A stretch of DNA of 64,000 nt from Streptomyces sp. NRRL F-5122 (GTDB taxonomy: Bacteria; Actinomycetota; Actinomycetes; Streptomycetales; Streptomycetaceae): NCBI RefSeq assembly GCF_001507435.1, contig NZ_LMWH01000070.1:102363-166362 (forward strand), in the 5' to 3' direction. The notes beneath the pieces were generated by a model. It was not told the origin of the DNA, searched no databases, and saw only the letters and a program-made list of their open reading frames with translations. Every line of letters starts with the position of its first letter. Position 1 is the stretch's first letter. Shown here one piece after another: positions 55,031 to 64,000 of this stretch. The position numbers and the translations under genes are program-made.

Positions 55031-55747
55031 TCACCGACGTCGACGAGTTCGGCCCGTCCGGGCCGCCTTCGCTCGTTTGGCCGCAAAGCGCACCCCTCCC
55101 GGACTCTCGCCGACCTCGACACGCACCACGGTCGAGAGCGGGTCTACGACTCCCTCACCCACATGCAGGATGGACGTCTCCACGGCACCCAGCTTGGTCA
55201 GAGCGGTAGCAGCACTCTTCAGCTCCTCCTCCGCGGTGTCGCCCTTGAGAGCGAGCATTTCGCCGTAAGGGCGCAGCAGAGGAATTCCCCAGGCCGCCAG
55301 GCGGTCCAGCGGCGCCACCGCGCGTGCGGTCACAACATGGACCGGAGGCAGCTTGCCCATGACCTCCTCGGCGCGACCGCGGACGACCGTCACATGGTCG
55401 AGGCCCAACAGTTCGACAACCTCGGTGAGAAAGTTCGTCCGCCGCAACAGGGGCTCAAGCAGCGTGATCTTCAGGTCCTCCCGCACGAGCGCAAGAGGGA
55501 TACCCGGCAGTCCCGCGCCGGAGCCCACATCGCACACGCTGACTCCCTCGGGAACGACCTCGGAGAGCACCGCACAGTTCAGCAGGTGCCTCTCCCACAG
55601 CCGGGGCACTTCCCGCGGGCCGATCAGACCGCGCTGCACACCTGCCTCGGCGAGCAGCTCCGCATAGCGGACCGCGTCCGCGAAGCGATCGCCGAACACC
55701 TCGGGTGCCTGCTCGGGCGCAGGGGGAAGCTCTGCTGCCTCCGTCAC
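55031..55747 (-). CDS. rsmG: 16S rRNA (guanine527-N7)-methyltransferase RsmG
   Basis: A 238-residue SAM-dependent methyltransferase of 16S rRNA G527; loss gives low-level streptomycin resistance and altered antibiotic production in Streptomyces. The SAM-binding motif VCDVGSGAGLPGIPLA (about residues 75-90) is intact. The basic tail RFAAKRAKAARTGRTRRRR is notable. GTG 55747 is preferred; an ATG at 55771 is possible. Lies between jag and parA as in many bacteria. Confidence 0.96.
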   Translation of the reverse strand: MTEAAELPPAPEQAPEVFGDRFADAVRYAELLAEAGVQRGLIGPREVPRLWERHLLNCAVLSEVVPEGVSVCDVGSGAGLPGIPLALVREDLKITLLEPLLRRTNFLTEVVELLGLDHVTVVRGRAEEVMGKLPPVHVVTARAVAPLDRLAAWGIPLLRPYGEMLALKGDTAEEELKSAATALTKLGAVETSILHVGEGVVDPLSTVVRVEVGESPGGVRFAAKRAKAARTGRTRRRR

Positions 55748-55857
55748 GAGGACCGTCCTTCCGTACCGCATGAGCGCACTGAGCGCCGACCACCAGAACT
55801 ATGAGGGACCACGAGCTGCCTTGTCCGCAGCTGTGAGGGACTACCAGGCTGACAAAG

Positions 55858-55890
55858 TTCGGCCCCGCCTGCTCAACAGACGGGGCCGAA
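55858..55890 (-). terminator. Terminator of the rpmH-jag operon
   Basis: A 14-bp stem (TTCGGCCCCGCCTG and CAGACGGGGCCGAA, one pair C-A) with a 5-base loop, 18 bp after the jag stop. Separates the rpmH-rnpA-yidD-yidC-jag unit from rsmG. Confidence 0.88.
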
Positions 55891-55907
55891 GAAACGTCGA
55901 GATCGGA

Positions 55908-56420
55908 TCAGGCGGGAAGCACAACGACGAAACGCTGCGGCTCTTCGCCCTCGGACTCGCTGCGCAGGCCCGCGGCCTTGACCGCGTCGTGCACCACCTT
56001 GCGCTCGAAGGGGGTCATCGGCTTGAGCTTCACCGGCTCACCGGTGTTCTTGACGTCGGCCGCAGCCTTGGCGCCGATCTCTGAGAGCTCGGCACGCTTC
56101 TGGGCGCGGTAGCCCGCGATGTCCAGCATCAGCCGGCTGCGATCGCCGGTCTCCCGGTGCACGGCCAGGCGCGTGAGCTCCTGGAGTGCCTCCAGCACCT
56201 CACCGTCACGGCCGACCAGCTTCTGCAGGTCACGGCCGCCCGTGTCGCTGATGATCGACACGGACGCCCGATCGGCCTCGACGTCCATGTCGATGTCGCC
56301 GTCGAGATCGGCGATGTCCAGCAGACCCTCGAGGTAGTCCGCCGCGATCTCGCCCTCCTGCTCCAGGTTGCTCAGGGTGTCTGCACCCTCGGCAGCGGCG
56401 GAGGTGGTGCCTTCCGTCAC
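55908..56420 (-). CDS. jag: Jag/KhpB R3H-domain RNA-binding protein
   Basis: A 170-residue RNA-binding protein with a KH domain (about residues 50-105, containing LVGRDGEVLEALQELTRLAV) and an R3H domain (about 110-170, ending EPQRFVVVLPA; R-x3-H in FERKVVHD). No Jag-N domain: the N-terminus is a short acidic region. The genomic link to yidC is canonical. The start is a GTG at 56420, 15 bp after yidC. Jag/KhpB in Gram-positives affects cell-division and wall gene expression. Confidence 0.94.
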   Translation of the reverse strand: MTEGTTSAAAEGADTLSNLEQEGEIAADYLEGLLDIADLDGDIDMDVEADRASVSIISDTGGRDLQKLVGRDGEVLEALQELTRLAVHRETGDRSRLMLDIAGYRAQKRAELSEIGAKAAADVKNTGEPVKLKPMTPFERKVVHDAVKAAGLRSESEGEEPQRFVVVLPA

Positions 56421-56435
56421 GGGATGGACTCCTTC

Positions 56436-57728
56436 TTACTTCTTGGACGGGGACTTGGGCCGCTGCGGACCCTTGCGCTGGCCGGACTGGGCCTTGCTGC
56501 GGGTGCCGCCGGTGCCGGACTTGGGCGTCGCCTTTCCGGTGCCACCCGTTTCCTGGGCGTCCTGCGGTGCATCGGACTTGCTCAGCGATGGTGCCGAGGA
56601 CGACGACTCCTCGGAGTCACCTGCCGACTTGGCGCCGCCGGACTGTCGCTGCGACTTGGACTGCCGCTTGGGCTGCTGACGCCTGGGAGTGGCGGTGGTG
56701 GTGGGCGTGCCGTCCTCGACGGTGGCGACTGCCACTGCCTCGCTCGTCGCCACGGTGCCGTCGGCCTGCGCCGCCAGGCCGGCCTTGGTCAGGCCGTTGA
56801 TGAACTTCCGCTCGAACTCGTTGCGGTCACGGCCCTTGGCGACGATCGCCTTCACGATGGTCTTCTCGCGCCGGTTGCGGGTCTTGCCGTGGTGCGTCAC
56901 GTGCTTGTGCAGACGCTCCAGGTACGCGGCCTGCGCCTTGGAACCGGGGGTCGGGTTGTTGCGGATCACGTACATCTGCTGGCCCATGGTCCACACGTTG
57001 GTGGTCAGCCAGTAGACGAGGACACCGACCGGGAAGTTGATACCGAAGACGGCGAACATGACGGGGAAGACATACATCAGCATCTTCTGCTGCTGCATGA
57101 ACGGCGTCTTCACCGTGGTGTCGACGTTCTTCGTCATCAGCTGGCGCTGCGTGTAGAACTGCGACGCCGACATCAGCACGATCATGATCGCGGTGACCAC
57201 ACGCACATCGGTCAGCGAGGCACCGAGGGCCGCGACCTTGTCGGCGCCGTCGGTGAACTTCGCGGCCAGCGGAGCACCGACGATGTGCGCCTTACGCGCG
57301 CTGGCGAGCAGCTGATCGTCGATGACACCGATCGTCTTGCCCGTCGCGATGCCGTTGAGTACGTGGTAGAGGGCGAAGAAGAACGGAGACTGCGCCAGGA
57401 TCGGAAGGCACGAGGAGAGCGGGTTGGTACCCGACTCCTTGTACAGCTTCATCATCTCTTCGGACTGGCGCTGCTTGTCGTTCTTGTAGCGCTCCTGGAT
57501 CTTCTTCATCTCGGGCTGCAGCGTCTGCATGGCCCGGGTCGCCTTGATCTGCTTCACGAACAGCGGGATCAGGCAGATACGGATCAGGATCACGAGGGAC
57601 ACGATGGACAGGCCCCAGGCCCAGCCCGTGTCGGGTCCGAAGATCTTCCCGTACACCGAGTGGAACTGGACGATGACCCAGGAGACAGGTGTCGTGATGA
57701 AACTGAAGAGGCTGGCAATCGTGTCCAC
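56436..57728 (-). CDS. yidC: Membrane protein insertase YidC
   Basis: A 430-residue YidC/Oxa1 insertase. TM helices: [20 protein letters not shown] near the start, then [20 protein letters not shown] with the family arginine in the hydrophilic groove, then the coiled hairpin ([20 protein letters not shown]), and TM segments with [13 protein letters not shown] long basic C-terminal tail of about 130 residues ([14 protein letters not shown]...) suits ribosome binding. Gram-positive type without a large N-terminal domain. Confidence 0.96.
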   Translation of the reverse strand: MDTIASLFSFITTPVSWVIVQFHSVYGKIFGPDTGWAWGLSIVSLVILIRICLIPLFVKQIKATRAMQTLQPEMKKIQERYKNDKQRQSEEMMKLYKESGTNPLSSCLPILAQSPFFFALYHVLNGIATGKTIGVIDDQLLASARKAHIVGAPLAAKFTDGADKVAALGASLTDVRVVTAIMIVLMSASQFYTQRQLMTKNVDTTVKTPFMQQQKMLMYVFPVMFAVFGINFPVGVLVYWLTTNVWTMGQQMYVIRNNPTPGSKAQAAYLERLHKHVTHHGKTRNRREKTIVKAIVAKGRDRNEFERKFINGLTKAGLAAQADGTVATSEAVAVATVEDGTPTTTATPRRQQPKRQSKSQRQSGGAKSAGDSEESSSSAPSLSKSDAPQDAQETGGTGKATPKSGTGGTRSKAQSGQRKGPQRPKSPSKK

Positions 57729-57731
57729 TAA

Positions 57732-58088
57732 TCATGCTCCTTGGGCATGGGACGAGGTCTCTGCGGCCGGGCTCGAAGGGATCATGTCCCCCTCGATGGC
57801 CGGTTCGGCGGCGGAGGGCCCGCCCTTGCGTGCACGCCAGGCGTCGCGCAGCATTTCGTGCCACCTAGGACGCTTGCGCGGTGGGACATGGTCCACACCA
57901 CCCAGCGACCACGGGTTGCACCGCAGGATGCGCCAGGCGGTGAGTGCGGTTCCCTTGATCGCACCGTGCCGGTCTATGGCCGTGTAGCCGTAGTGGGAAC
58001 ACGACGGGTAGTACTTGCACACCGGACCGAGCAGCGGACTGATCGTCCACTGATAGATCTTGATCAGAGCCAGCAGCGGGTACTTCAC
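57732..58088 (-). CDS. yidD: Membrane protein insertion efficiency factor YidD
   Basis: A 118-residue small membrane-associated protein. The family signature is intact: [28 protein letters not shown] and GVDHVPPRK, including the conserved cysteines. A less conserved C-terminal tail of about 40 residues is present. Overlaps rnpA by 4 bp and is followed 3 bp later by yidC. Confidence 0.95.
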   Translation of the reverse strand: MKYPLLALIKIYQWTISPLLGPVCKYYPSCSHYGYTAIDRHGAIKGTALTAWRILRCNPWSLGGVDHVPPRKRPRWHEMLRDAWRARKGGPSAAEPAIEGDMIPSSPAAETSSHAQGA

Positions 58089-58459
58089 CGCGCGCTCCCT
58101 CCTCCCAGCAGCCGTTGAAGAGCGGCATCCAGGTCTCGGGCCAGCTGTGCTTGGTCGGCGTCACCCGCACCGGGTAGCGCTCGTACGACTACCAGGCTAC
58201 CGGTGGGCAACAGTGCTACTCGATCGCGCATCAGATGACGAAGTCTGCGCTTGACCTTGTTGCGTACGACCGCTCCGCCCACGGCCTTGCTCACGACGAA
58301 ACCCGCACGCGTCGGGGGAGCGCTCTCCCCAGGCGCATGCGGGTCCGTTGCACCGCTGCGAAGGTGGACGACGAGAAGCGGGCGTCCGGCCCGGCGTCCT
58401 CGGCGTACCGCGGTCGCGAAGTCCTCGCGCCGCCTCAGCCGATGCTCGGTAGGCAGCAC
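58085..58459 (-). CDS. rnpA: Ribonuclease P protein component
   Basis: A 124-residue basic protein partner of the RNase P RNA in tRNA 5' maturation. The start [20 protein letters not shown] and the signature [20 protein letters not shown] (RNP motif) are intact. Follows rpmH by 21 bp and overlaps yidD by 4 bp. Confidence 0.96.
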   Translation of the reverse strand: MLPTEHRLRRREDFATAVRRGRRAGRPLLVVHLRSGATDPHAPGESAPPTRAGFVVSKAVGGAVVRNKVKRRLRHLMRDRVALLPTGSLVVVRALPGAGDADQAQLARDLDAALQRLLGGGSAR

Positions 58460-58480
58460 GACGTCATGACCTGTACGCGA

Positions 58481-58618
58481 TCAGGCGGACAGGCGGGCGC
58501 GACCCTTGCTACGGCGGGACGCCAGGATGGCGCGGCCGGCACGGGTGCGCATACGCAGCCGGAAGCCGTGGGTCTTCGCGCGACGACGGTTGTTCGGCTG
58601 GAAGGTGCGCTTGCTCAC
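58481..58618 (-). CDS. rpmH: 50S ribosomal protein L34
   Basis: A 45-residue ribosomal protein starting at a GTG at 58618 and stopping at 58481: [20 protein letters not shown] followed by [20 protein letters not shown] and ending RLSA. All L34 hallmarks are present. First gene of the leftward rpmH-rnpA-yidD-yidC-jag operon; divergent from dnaA. Confidence 0.96.
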   Translation of the reverse strand: MSKRTFQPNNRRRAKTHGFRLRMRTRAGRAILASRRSKGRARLSA

Positions 58619-59017
58619 TCGGGGGCTCCAGTAATGATTCGGTGGTTGGCGGGGTGTCGCCTGGCTGTCACCGTGCGCCCACGAGTAGCTCGCATTACGC
58701 CCGAGTGCACCGCTTCCCGATCACCGAATGTGCCCTGGTGGGGACACTGGTACGTGATCTGTGCCCATCGGAGGCAGGCGGCAGCAGCCATCGACAACTC
58801 GACCTGGTTACGGTACGCGCGGCTACGCCATCCGGTCAAACCAACGACCCGTAGGAGACACTTGTCCACAGGCTGGGGACAACAACTTGAACCGTACGGG
58901 CCGCCCTGACTACCGTGGCTGGACTCCGATTCGTTCCCTTATCCCTGCCCCACCCGATTTACATCCCGACCCGTCCCGCAACCACACGTTCGTGGGACCT
59001 GTGAGAGAGCGTGCCCT
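58619..59017. other. rpmH-dnaA intergenic region with perfect DnaA box
   Basis: 399 bp with no gene. It contains the dnaA and rpmH promoters. A perfect Streptomyces DnaA box TTGTCCACA lies at 58862-58870, with a second weaker reverse box (TGGGGACAA, 58875-58883) directly after it. This pair, about 150 bp upstream of dnaA, is the known DnaA autoregulation site in Streptomyces. Confidence 0.75.
58862..58883. promoter_or_regulatory. DnaA-box pair upstream of dnaA (autoregulation)
   Basis: TTGTCCACA (58862-58870) and, facing it, TTGTCCCCA on the reverse strand (58875-58883), 4 bp apart. Head-to-head orientation allows cooperative DnaA binding over the dnaA promoter. Confidence 0.85.
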
Positions 59018-60874
59018 GTGGCTGACGTACCTGCCGATCTTGCCGCAGTGTGGCCGCGCGTACTCGAGCAGCTCCTCGGTGAGGGGCACGGACCGGGTGT
59101 CGAGGCGAAGGACGAGCACTGGATCAAGCGCTGCCAGCCGCTGGCACTGGTCGCGGACACCGCTCTGCTCGCCGTTCCCAACGAGTTCGCGAAGGGCGTC
59201 CTGGAAGGACGGCTCGCGCCCGTTGTCAGTGAAACGCTGAGCCGGGAGTGCGGCCGCCCGATCCGCATCGCGATCACCGTCGACGACTCCGTCGGCGAGC
59301 CCCCGCCTGCGCCCGCTCAGTCGCGCTACGAGGAGTCCGAACTCATCACGCCCCAGGCGGGCGACCCGTACGAGGGCCAGGGCGGCTACGAGGGATACGG
59401 CCGGCACCGTGCCGACGACCACCGCGGGGGTCGTTCCGACCGTCTTCCGGCCGGACCCGGCGACCAGCTGCCCGGCGCCCGCCCGGCCTACCCGAGCGAG
59501 TACCAGCGCCCGGAGCCCGGCGCGTGGCCGCGCCCGCCGCAGGACGACTACAGCTGGCAACAGCAGCGTCTCGGCTTTCCCGACCGCGACCCGTACGCGA
59601 CGCCGGCACCGGACTACCACGGGCAGTCACTGCCCCGTTCGCCCTACGAACAGCAGCGCCAGGACTACGACGGCGCCCGGTCCGACTTCGAGCAGCAGCG
59701 CTCCGGCCGGCACGAGCGCCCCGAGCGGCCCTCCGCCGACGGCCATGTGCACCGGGGCGGCCCCGTCGGCCCCGGCCCCGCCACCGGCGCGCCCGGTCCG
59801 CTGGCCGCGCAGCCCGCGCCGGCGGCCGGTCCCGGCGAGCCCACCGCGCGCCTCAACCCGAAATACCTCTTCGACACCTTCGTCATCGGTGCCTCCAACC
59901 GTTTCGCGCACGCGGCGGCGGTCGCCGTCGCCGAGGCGCCCGCGAAGGCGTACAACCCCCTCTTCATCTACGGGGAGTCGGGGCTCGGCAAGACGCACCT
60001 GCTGCACGCGATCGGGCACTACGCGCGCAGCCTCTACCCGGGCACGCGCGTGCGTTACGTGAGCTCGGAGGAGTTCACCAACGAGTTCATCAACTCCATC
60101 CGCGACGGCAAGGCGGACGCGTTCCGCAAGCGCTACCGCGACATGGACATCCTTCTGGTCGACGACATCCAGTTCCTCGCACAGAAGGAGTCGACGCAGG
60201 AGGAGTTCTTCCACACCTTCAACACGCTCCACAACGCCAACAAGCAGATCGTGCTCTCCTCGGACCGGCCGCCCAAGCAGCTGATCACCCTTGAGGACCG
60301 GCTGCGCAACCGCTTCGAGTGGGGCCTGATCACGGACGTCCAGCCGCCCGAGCTGGAGACGCGCATCGCGATCCTTCGCAAGAAGGCGGTGCAGGAGCAG
60401 CTCAACGCCCCGCCGGAGGTACTGGAGTTCATCGCCTCCCGTATCTCCCGCAACATCCGGGAGCTGGAGGGCGCGCTGATCCGGGTGACGGCGTTCGCGT
60501 CGCTCAACCGCCAGCCCGTGGACCTCGGTCTGACGGAGATCGTCCTCAAGGATCTGATCCCCGGCGGCGAGGACACGGCCCCCGAGATCACCGCGACCGC
60601 GATCATGGCGGCCACCGCCGACTACTTCGGGCTGACGGTGGAGGACCTGTGCGGGACCTCGCGCGGCCGTGCCCTGGTCACCGCCCGGCAGATCGCGATG
60701 TACCTGTGCCGGGAGCTGACGGATCTCTCGCTGCCGAAGATCGGTGCGCAGTTCGGCGGCCGCGACCACACGACGGTCATGCACGCCGATCGCAAGATCC
60801 GCGCGCTGATGGCGGAGCGGCGCTCGATCTACAACCAGGTGACCGAGCTGACGAACCGCATCAAGAACGGCTGA
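59018..60874 (+). CDS. dnaA: Chromosomal replication initiator DnaA
   Basis: A 618-residue initiator. Domain I: residues 1-95 ([20 protein letters not shown]). Domain II: an extra-long disordered linker, about 95-280, rich in Pro, Gly, Asp, Arg, a known Streptomyces trait. Domain III: AAA+ with Walker A GESGLGKT (about 319-326) and Walker [10 protein letters not shown]. Domain IV: the DnaA signature [13 protein letters not shown] near residue 581-593. GTG start at 59018. Terminator at 60892. Confidence 0.97.
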   Translation: MADVPADLAAVWPRVLEQLLGEGHGPGVEAKDEHWIKRCQPLALVADTALLAVPNEFAKGVLEGRLAPVVSETLSRECGRPIRIAITVDDSVGEPPPAPAQSRYEESELITPQAGDPYEGQGGYEGYGRHRADDHRGGRSDRLPAGPGDQLPGARPAYPSEYQRPEPGAWPRPPQDDYSWQQQRLGFPDRDPYATPAPDYHGQSLPRSPYEQQRQDYDGARSDFEQQRSGRHERPERPSADGHVHRGGPVGPGPATGAPGPLAAQPAPAAGPGEPTARLNPKYLFDTFVIGASNRFAHAAAVAVAEAPAKAYNPLFIYGESGLGKTHLLHAIGHYARSLYPGTRVRYVSSEEFTNEFINSIRDGKADAFRKRYRDMDILLVDDIQFLAQKESTQEEFFHTFNTLHNANKQIVLSSDRPPKQLITLEDRLRNRFEWGLITDVQPPELETRIAILRKKAVQEQLNAPPEVLEFIASRISRNIRELEGALIRVTAFASLNRQPVDLGLTEIVLKDLIPGGEDTAPEITATAIMAATADYFGLTVEDLCGTSRGRALVTARQIAMYLCRELTDLSLPKIGAQFGGRDHTTVMHADRKIRALMAERRSIYNQVTELTNRIKNG

Positions 60875-60891
60875 CGACCGCACACCTCGCC

Positions 60892-60927
60892 GAAGGCGCC
60901 CCGGGAACCTCTCCCGCGGGCGCCTTC
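60892..60927 (+). terminator. Terminator after dnaA
   Basis: GAAGGCGCCC pairs with GGGCGCCTTC across a 16-base loop that contains a smaller inner pairing. 18 bp after the dnaA stop codon; separates dnaA transcription from oriC. Confidence 0.85.
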
Positions 60928-62011
60928 CGCTGTCCGGCCACGCATGGAGCGTGAGGCGCCGCGGTTCCCGGCACGGCACACCCGGGCGCCTCCCTGCCGC
61001 TTCCCCCGATGCGTACGAGACGCCCTCGGGCAGTCGCACGTCCGGGCACAGAGGGGCCTCCTGCGCCTGTACCGCCGGACCGGGCTCGGCGGCATCGCTC
61101 CGCGTTCCCGTCCGTACGCCGGCGAAGTTCTCCGGCGTTCCCCGTCCGCGCGGCCAGGCCCCTCAGGGGGTGTTCCGGCCCGCCGCCGCGAGCGCGACCG
61201 TCCGGTTCCGGGTCGTGCACAGGACACGCTCTGTTCGAATATCTGCCGGGTTACGGCCACTCTCCACAGATCAGGCGACTTTCTTCCGTCCACATCCTGG
61301 GGACCGCGAAGTTGTCCAGACGGTGTCCACAGGCTGCCTTGGGGAACAGAGATCAGCGCAGCTCAACTGCCTGTGGATTGGTGGACAGTCGATCTCCACA
61401 GACTGTGGAGAAGACGAAGATCCACAGCTTGTGGGTGGAGTTGTCCACTGCCCACCCACAGCTTGAGGCCCGTTGTCCCCAGTGAACTCGGTCTTCTCCA
61501 CATCCCTGTCCACTGTTCGGCAACGCGACGTGGCCTCTCACCGGCACGAGTGAAAGCCGTCACACCAAGGTGCTGGATTGGTCTGTGGGAAAGGTGGGTA
61601 AAGCTGGGGACGGCACTGGGGAGAAGTGCCCCGAGGCTGTGCACGGAGTGTGCAGAACTTTCCGTTCTCCACAGAGACCCTGGGTTGTCCACCGGTCCCG
61701 CCCACAGGGCCCGTGGACAAAATTTCGCCTCTGACCTGGGAAAACGACGTTATCCACGGTTTCCACAGGCCCTACTACTACTCCCAACTAGAGAGACCGG
61801 GAATTTCGCTTCGAAGTGGGTCCTGTGCACAACTCGCTGTCCGGCCTCCGGCTGCCCCGCATCACGACTTGACCCCGACAGGCGCCTACTGTCGGTGCGG
61901 TGCGTCAGACTGTTCCCCGGTGTCCTTCCCCTCCCAGGGGCCCCCGACACCGAGTCAGACGACGAAGGCCAGGCAGGGCGAGAACGCCGGCAACAGCAGG
62001 AGGCGGCTTAG
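60928..62011. other. Chromosomal origin of replication oriC
   Basis: A 1.08-kb non-coding interval between dnaA and dnaN, crowded with DnaA-box-like nonamers on both strands. Clearest: GTGTCCACA 61323-61331, ATCTCCACA 61392-61400, TTCTCCACA (reverse) 61404-61412, AGATCCACA 61418-61426, TTGTCCACT 61441-61449, TTCTCCACA 61494-61502 and 61665-61673, TTGTCCACC 61685-61693, TTGTCCACG (reverse) 61712-61720, TTATCCACG 61750-61758, GTTTCCACA 61759-61767. Sites cluster in two groups (61260-61515 and 61665-61770) separated by about 150 bp, as known for Streptomyces oriC. Confidence 0.93.
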
Positions 62012-63142
62012 GTGAAGATCCGGGTGGAACGCGACGTACTCGCGGAGGCAGTGGCCTGGGCGGCGCGCAGCCTTCCGGCCCGTCCGCCGGCGCCTGTCCT
62101 CGCCGGCCTGCTGCTGAAGGCCGAGGACGGCCAGCTGAGCCTGTCCAGCTTCGACTACGAGGTCTCGGCGCGTGTGTCCGTGGAGTCCGAGGTCGAGGAG
62201 GAGGGCACGGTCCTCGTCTCCGGCCGGCTCCTCGCCGACATCTCCCGGGCCCTGCCCAACCGTCCCGTGGAGATTTCCACAGACGGCGTACGGGCTACGG
62301 TCGTCTGCGGTTCCTCGCGATTCACACTCCACACACTGCCTGTGGAGGAGTACCCGGCACTGCCCCAGATGCCGAACGCGACGGGCACGGTCCCCGGCGA
62401 GGTCTTCGCATCGGCGGTCCAGCAGGTGGCCATCGCCGCAGGACGCGACGACACGCTTCCCGTCCTCACCGGTGTGCGCATCGAGATCGAGGGCGACACG
62501 GTCACGCTCGCCTCCACCGACCGCTACCGCTTCGCGGTCCGCGAGTTCCTGTGGAAGCCGGAGAACCCCGAGGCGTCCGCGGTCGCCCTGGTGCCCGCCA
62601 AGACCCTCCTGGACACCGCCAAGGCCCTGACCAGCGGCGACACCGTGACGCTCGCCCTGTCGGGCTCGGGCGCGGGCGAGGGTCTGATCGGTTTCGAGGG
62701 CGCCGGCCGCCGTACGACGACGCGCCTTCTCGAGGGCGACCTCCCGAAGTACCGGACGCTGTTCCCGACGGAGTTCAACTCGGTCGCCACCATCGAGACC
62801 GCCCCCTTCGTGGAGGCCGTCAAGCGCGTCGCCCTGGTCGCGGAGCGCAACACCCCGGTACGGCTCAGCTTCGAGCAGGGTGTGCTGATCCTGGAGGCCG
62901 GTTCGAGCGACGACGCACAGGCTGTGGAAAGGGTCGACGCCAACCTGGAGGGCGACGACATCTCGATCGCCTTCAACCCGACCTTCCTGCTGGACGGCCT
63001 GAGCGCGATCGACTCCCCGGTGGCCCAGCTCTCCTTCACGACGTCCACGAAGCCCGCGCTGCTGGGCGGCAAGCCCGCCATGGACGCCGAGGCGGACGAC
63101 GCGTACAAGTACCTGATCATGCCGGTGCGGCTGAGCGGCTGA
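62012..63142 (+). CDS. dnaN: DNA polymerase III beta sliding clamp
   Basis: A 376-residue clamp that tethers the polymerase to DNA. Three repeated clamp domains are visible, with MKIRVERDVLAEAVAWAARS at the start, VEEYPALPQMP in domain 1/2 and the C-terminal YKYLIMPVRLSG that forms the peptide-binding pocket. The GTG at 62012 follows CAGGAGGCGG. A terminator at 63158 ends the transcript before gnd. Confidence 0.97.
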   Translation: MKIRVERDVLAEAVAWAARSLPARPPAPVLAGLLLKAEDGQLSLSSFDYEVSARVSVESEVEEEGTVLVSGRLLADISRALPNRPVEISTDGVRATVVCGSSRFTLHTLPVEEYPALPQMPNATGTVPGEVFASAVQQVAIAAGRDDTLPVLTGVRIEIEGDTVTLASTDRYRFAVREFLWKPENPEASAVALVPAKTLLDTAKALTSGDTVTLALSGSGAGEGLIGFEGAGRRTTTRLLEGDLPKYRTLFPTEFNSVATIETAPFVEAVKRVALVAERNTPVRLSFEQGVLILEAGSSDDAQAVERVDANLEGDDISIAFNPTFLLDGLSAIDSPVAQLSFTTSTKPALLGGKPAMDAEADDAYKYLIMPVRLSG

Positions 63143-63157
63143 GCGCCGGCCGCCGTC

Positions 63158-63197
63158 CACAGGTTCCGGTGGTCCGGTGGATCGTCGGAACCTGTGG
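63158..63197 (+). terminator. Terminator after dnaN
   Basis: A perfect 12-bp stem (CCACAGGTTCCG and its complement) with a 16-base loop, 16 bp after the dnaN stop. The stem arms include TCCACA-type sequence, half of a DnaA box. Confidence 0.85.
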
Positions 63198-63334
63198 TCC
63201 ATTGGACGAAGCCGCAGGTCGGGGCCCATGCGTGGGCATGGAGGGTCTGGAGATGTGCATGAGGCTCCGGGTTTAGGCTCGGACGCGGGTACGAAAGTGC
63301 CCTTCATGCCACATCGCAACCTAAGGAACAACTG

Positions 63335-64000
63335 ATGGATCTCGGTCTCGTCGGCCTCGGCAAGATGGGCGGCAACATGCGCGAGCGGATCCGCCGCGCA
63401 GGCCACACCGTCCTCGGATACGACCGCAATCCGGACCTCGCCGACGTCCACAGCCTCGAGGAGCTTGTGAACAAGCTCGCGGGCCCGCGGGTGGTGTGGG
63501 TGATGGTCCCGGCCGGCGCCCCGACCCAGTCCACGATCGACGAGCTCGCCGAACTCCTCGAGCCCGGCGACGTCGTTGTGGACGGCGGCAACTCCCGCTG
63601 GACGGACGACGAGAAGCACGCCGCGCAGCTGGCGGCCAAGGGCATCGGTTTCGTGGACTGCGGTGTCTCCGGCGGCGTCTGGGGCCTGCAGAACGGCTAT
63701 GCGCTGATGTACGGCGGTGACGCCGCGAACGTCGCCAAGGTCCAGCCGATATTCGACGCCCTCAAGCCCGAGGGCGAGTTCGGCGCGGTGCACGCGGGCA
63801 AGGTCGGTGCGGGCCACTTCGCGAAGATGGTCCACAACGGCATCGAGTACGCGATGATGCAGGCCTACGCCGAGGGCTGGGAACTGCTGGAGAAGGTCGA
63901 CTCCGTGGAGAACGTCCGCGAGGTCTTCCGCTCCTGGCAGGAGGGCACCGTCATCCGCTCGTGGCTGCTCGACCTCGCGGTGAACGCGCTCGACGAGGAC
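63335..64000 (+). CDS. gnd: 6-phosphogluconate dehydrogenase, decarboxylating (partial, runs off window)
   Basis: 222 codons to the window edge with no stop. The Rossmann loop MDLGLVGLGKMGGNMRER is at the N-terminus, followed by VVDGGNSRWTDD, the substrate-binding VDCGVSGGVWGLQNGYALM and the catalytic HAGKVGAGHFAKMVHNGIEY. It oxidises 6-phosphogluconate to ribulose 5-phosphate. The shorter, NAD-using YqeC-type class is likely. gnd between dnaN and recF is a Streptomyces feature. ATG 63335 with TAAGGA upstream. Confidence 0.93.
   Translation, partial: MDLGLVGLGKMGGNMRERIRRAGHTVLGYDRNPDLADVHSLEELVNKLAGPRVVWVMVPAGAPTQSTIDELAELLEPGDVVVDGGNSRWTDDEKHAAQLAAKGIGFVDCGVSGGVWGLQNGYALMYGGDAANVAKVQPIFDALKPEGEFGAVHAGKVGAGHFAKMVHNGIEYAMMQAYAEGWELLEKVDSVENVREVFRSWQEGTVIRSWLLDLAVNALDED

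Noticed and set aside
60944..62011. Long plus-strand reading frame spanning oriC
   Set aside because: It runs through dozens of DnaA boxes, has no family resemblance and reflects the stop-poor G+C-rich background.
61955..63835. 626-codon frame antisense to dnaN and gnd
   Set aside because: Both sense genes are unmistakable; the antisense reading crosses the dnaN terminator.

Overview
This 64 kb window is a high-G+C actinobacterial chromosome, almost certainly Streptomyces, covering the left flank and core of the replication origin. The evidence is the gene order rpmH-rnpA-yidD-yidC-jag-rsmG-parA-parB on one side and dnaA-oriC-dnaN-gnd on the other, the sporulation pair ssgA/ssgR, a FemX-type peptidoglycan branching enzyme, and many copies of the Streptomyces parS site (TGTTTCACGTGAAACA). 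From memory the order follows roughly SCO3877-SCO3929 of S. coelicolor in reverse; this was not checked against a database.

Layout. 0.3-8.5 kb: LacI-type regulator, metallophosphoesterase, a two-TM protein of unknown function, an FMN-binding PPOX-type protein, thiC with a TPP riboswitch leader, and a YibE/F membrane protein. 8.7-14.9 kb: ssgA and ssgR, small membrane and cupin proteins, a low-molecular-weight tyrosine phosphatase overlapping a cystathionine gamma-lyase-type gene, LysR and NUDIX. 14.9-22.7 kb: flavohemoprotein-like oxidoreductase, HAD hydrolase, acetyltransferases, a divergent MFS/MarR pair, a serine hydrolase and a truncated gene with a low-quality scar. 22.9-28.7 kb: dnaB, a MATE transporter and the rpsF-ssb-rpsR-rplI ribosomal/SSB operon. 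28.8-35.6 kb: cell-wall genes (femX, an alanine-racemase-like protein, GT87, a class A PBP). 35.9-41.4 kb: PadR, inositol-phosphate synthase, MFS, a secreted or anchored small protein and cca. 41.6-51.5 kb: DUF6049-type protein, murJ, pseudokinase, sigM, anti-sigma, trxB and trxA, the same order as in mycobacteria. 51.6-58.6 kb: GNAT, parB, parA, rsmG, jag, yidC, yidD, rnpA, rpmH, all leftward. 59.0-64.0 kb: dnaA, oriC, dnaN and a gnd gene cut by the window end, all rightward.

How it works together. Replication starts in the DnaA-box-rich interval between dnaA and dnaN. ParA/ParB and at least 14 good parS sites spread over 48 kb organise and segregate the origin region. Envelope genes (murJ, pseudokinase, femX, PBP, yidC, ssgA) surround this core. 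Transcription is mostly directed away from oriC near the origin. The most unusual features are parS sites placed inside other functional elements: a TPP riboswitch leader, intrinsic terminator stems between convergent genes, and coding sequence. I saw no CRISPR array, prophage, complete IS element or biosynthetic cluster, and no clearly new multi-gene system.
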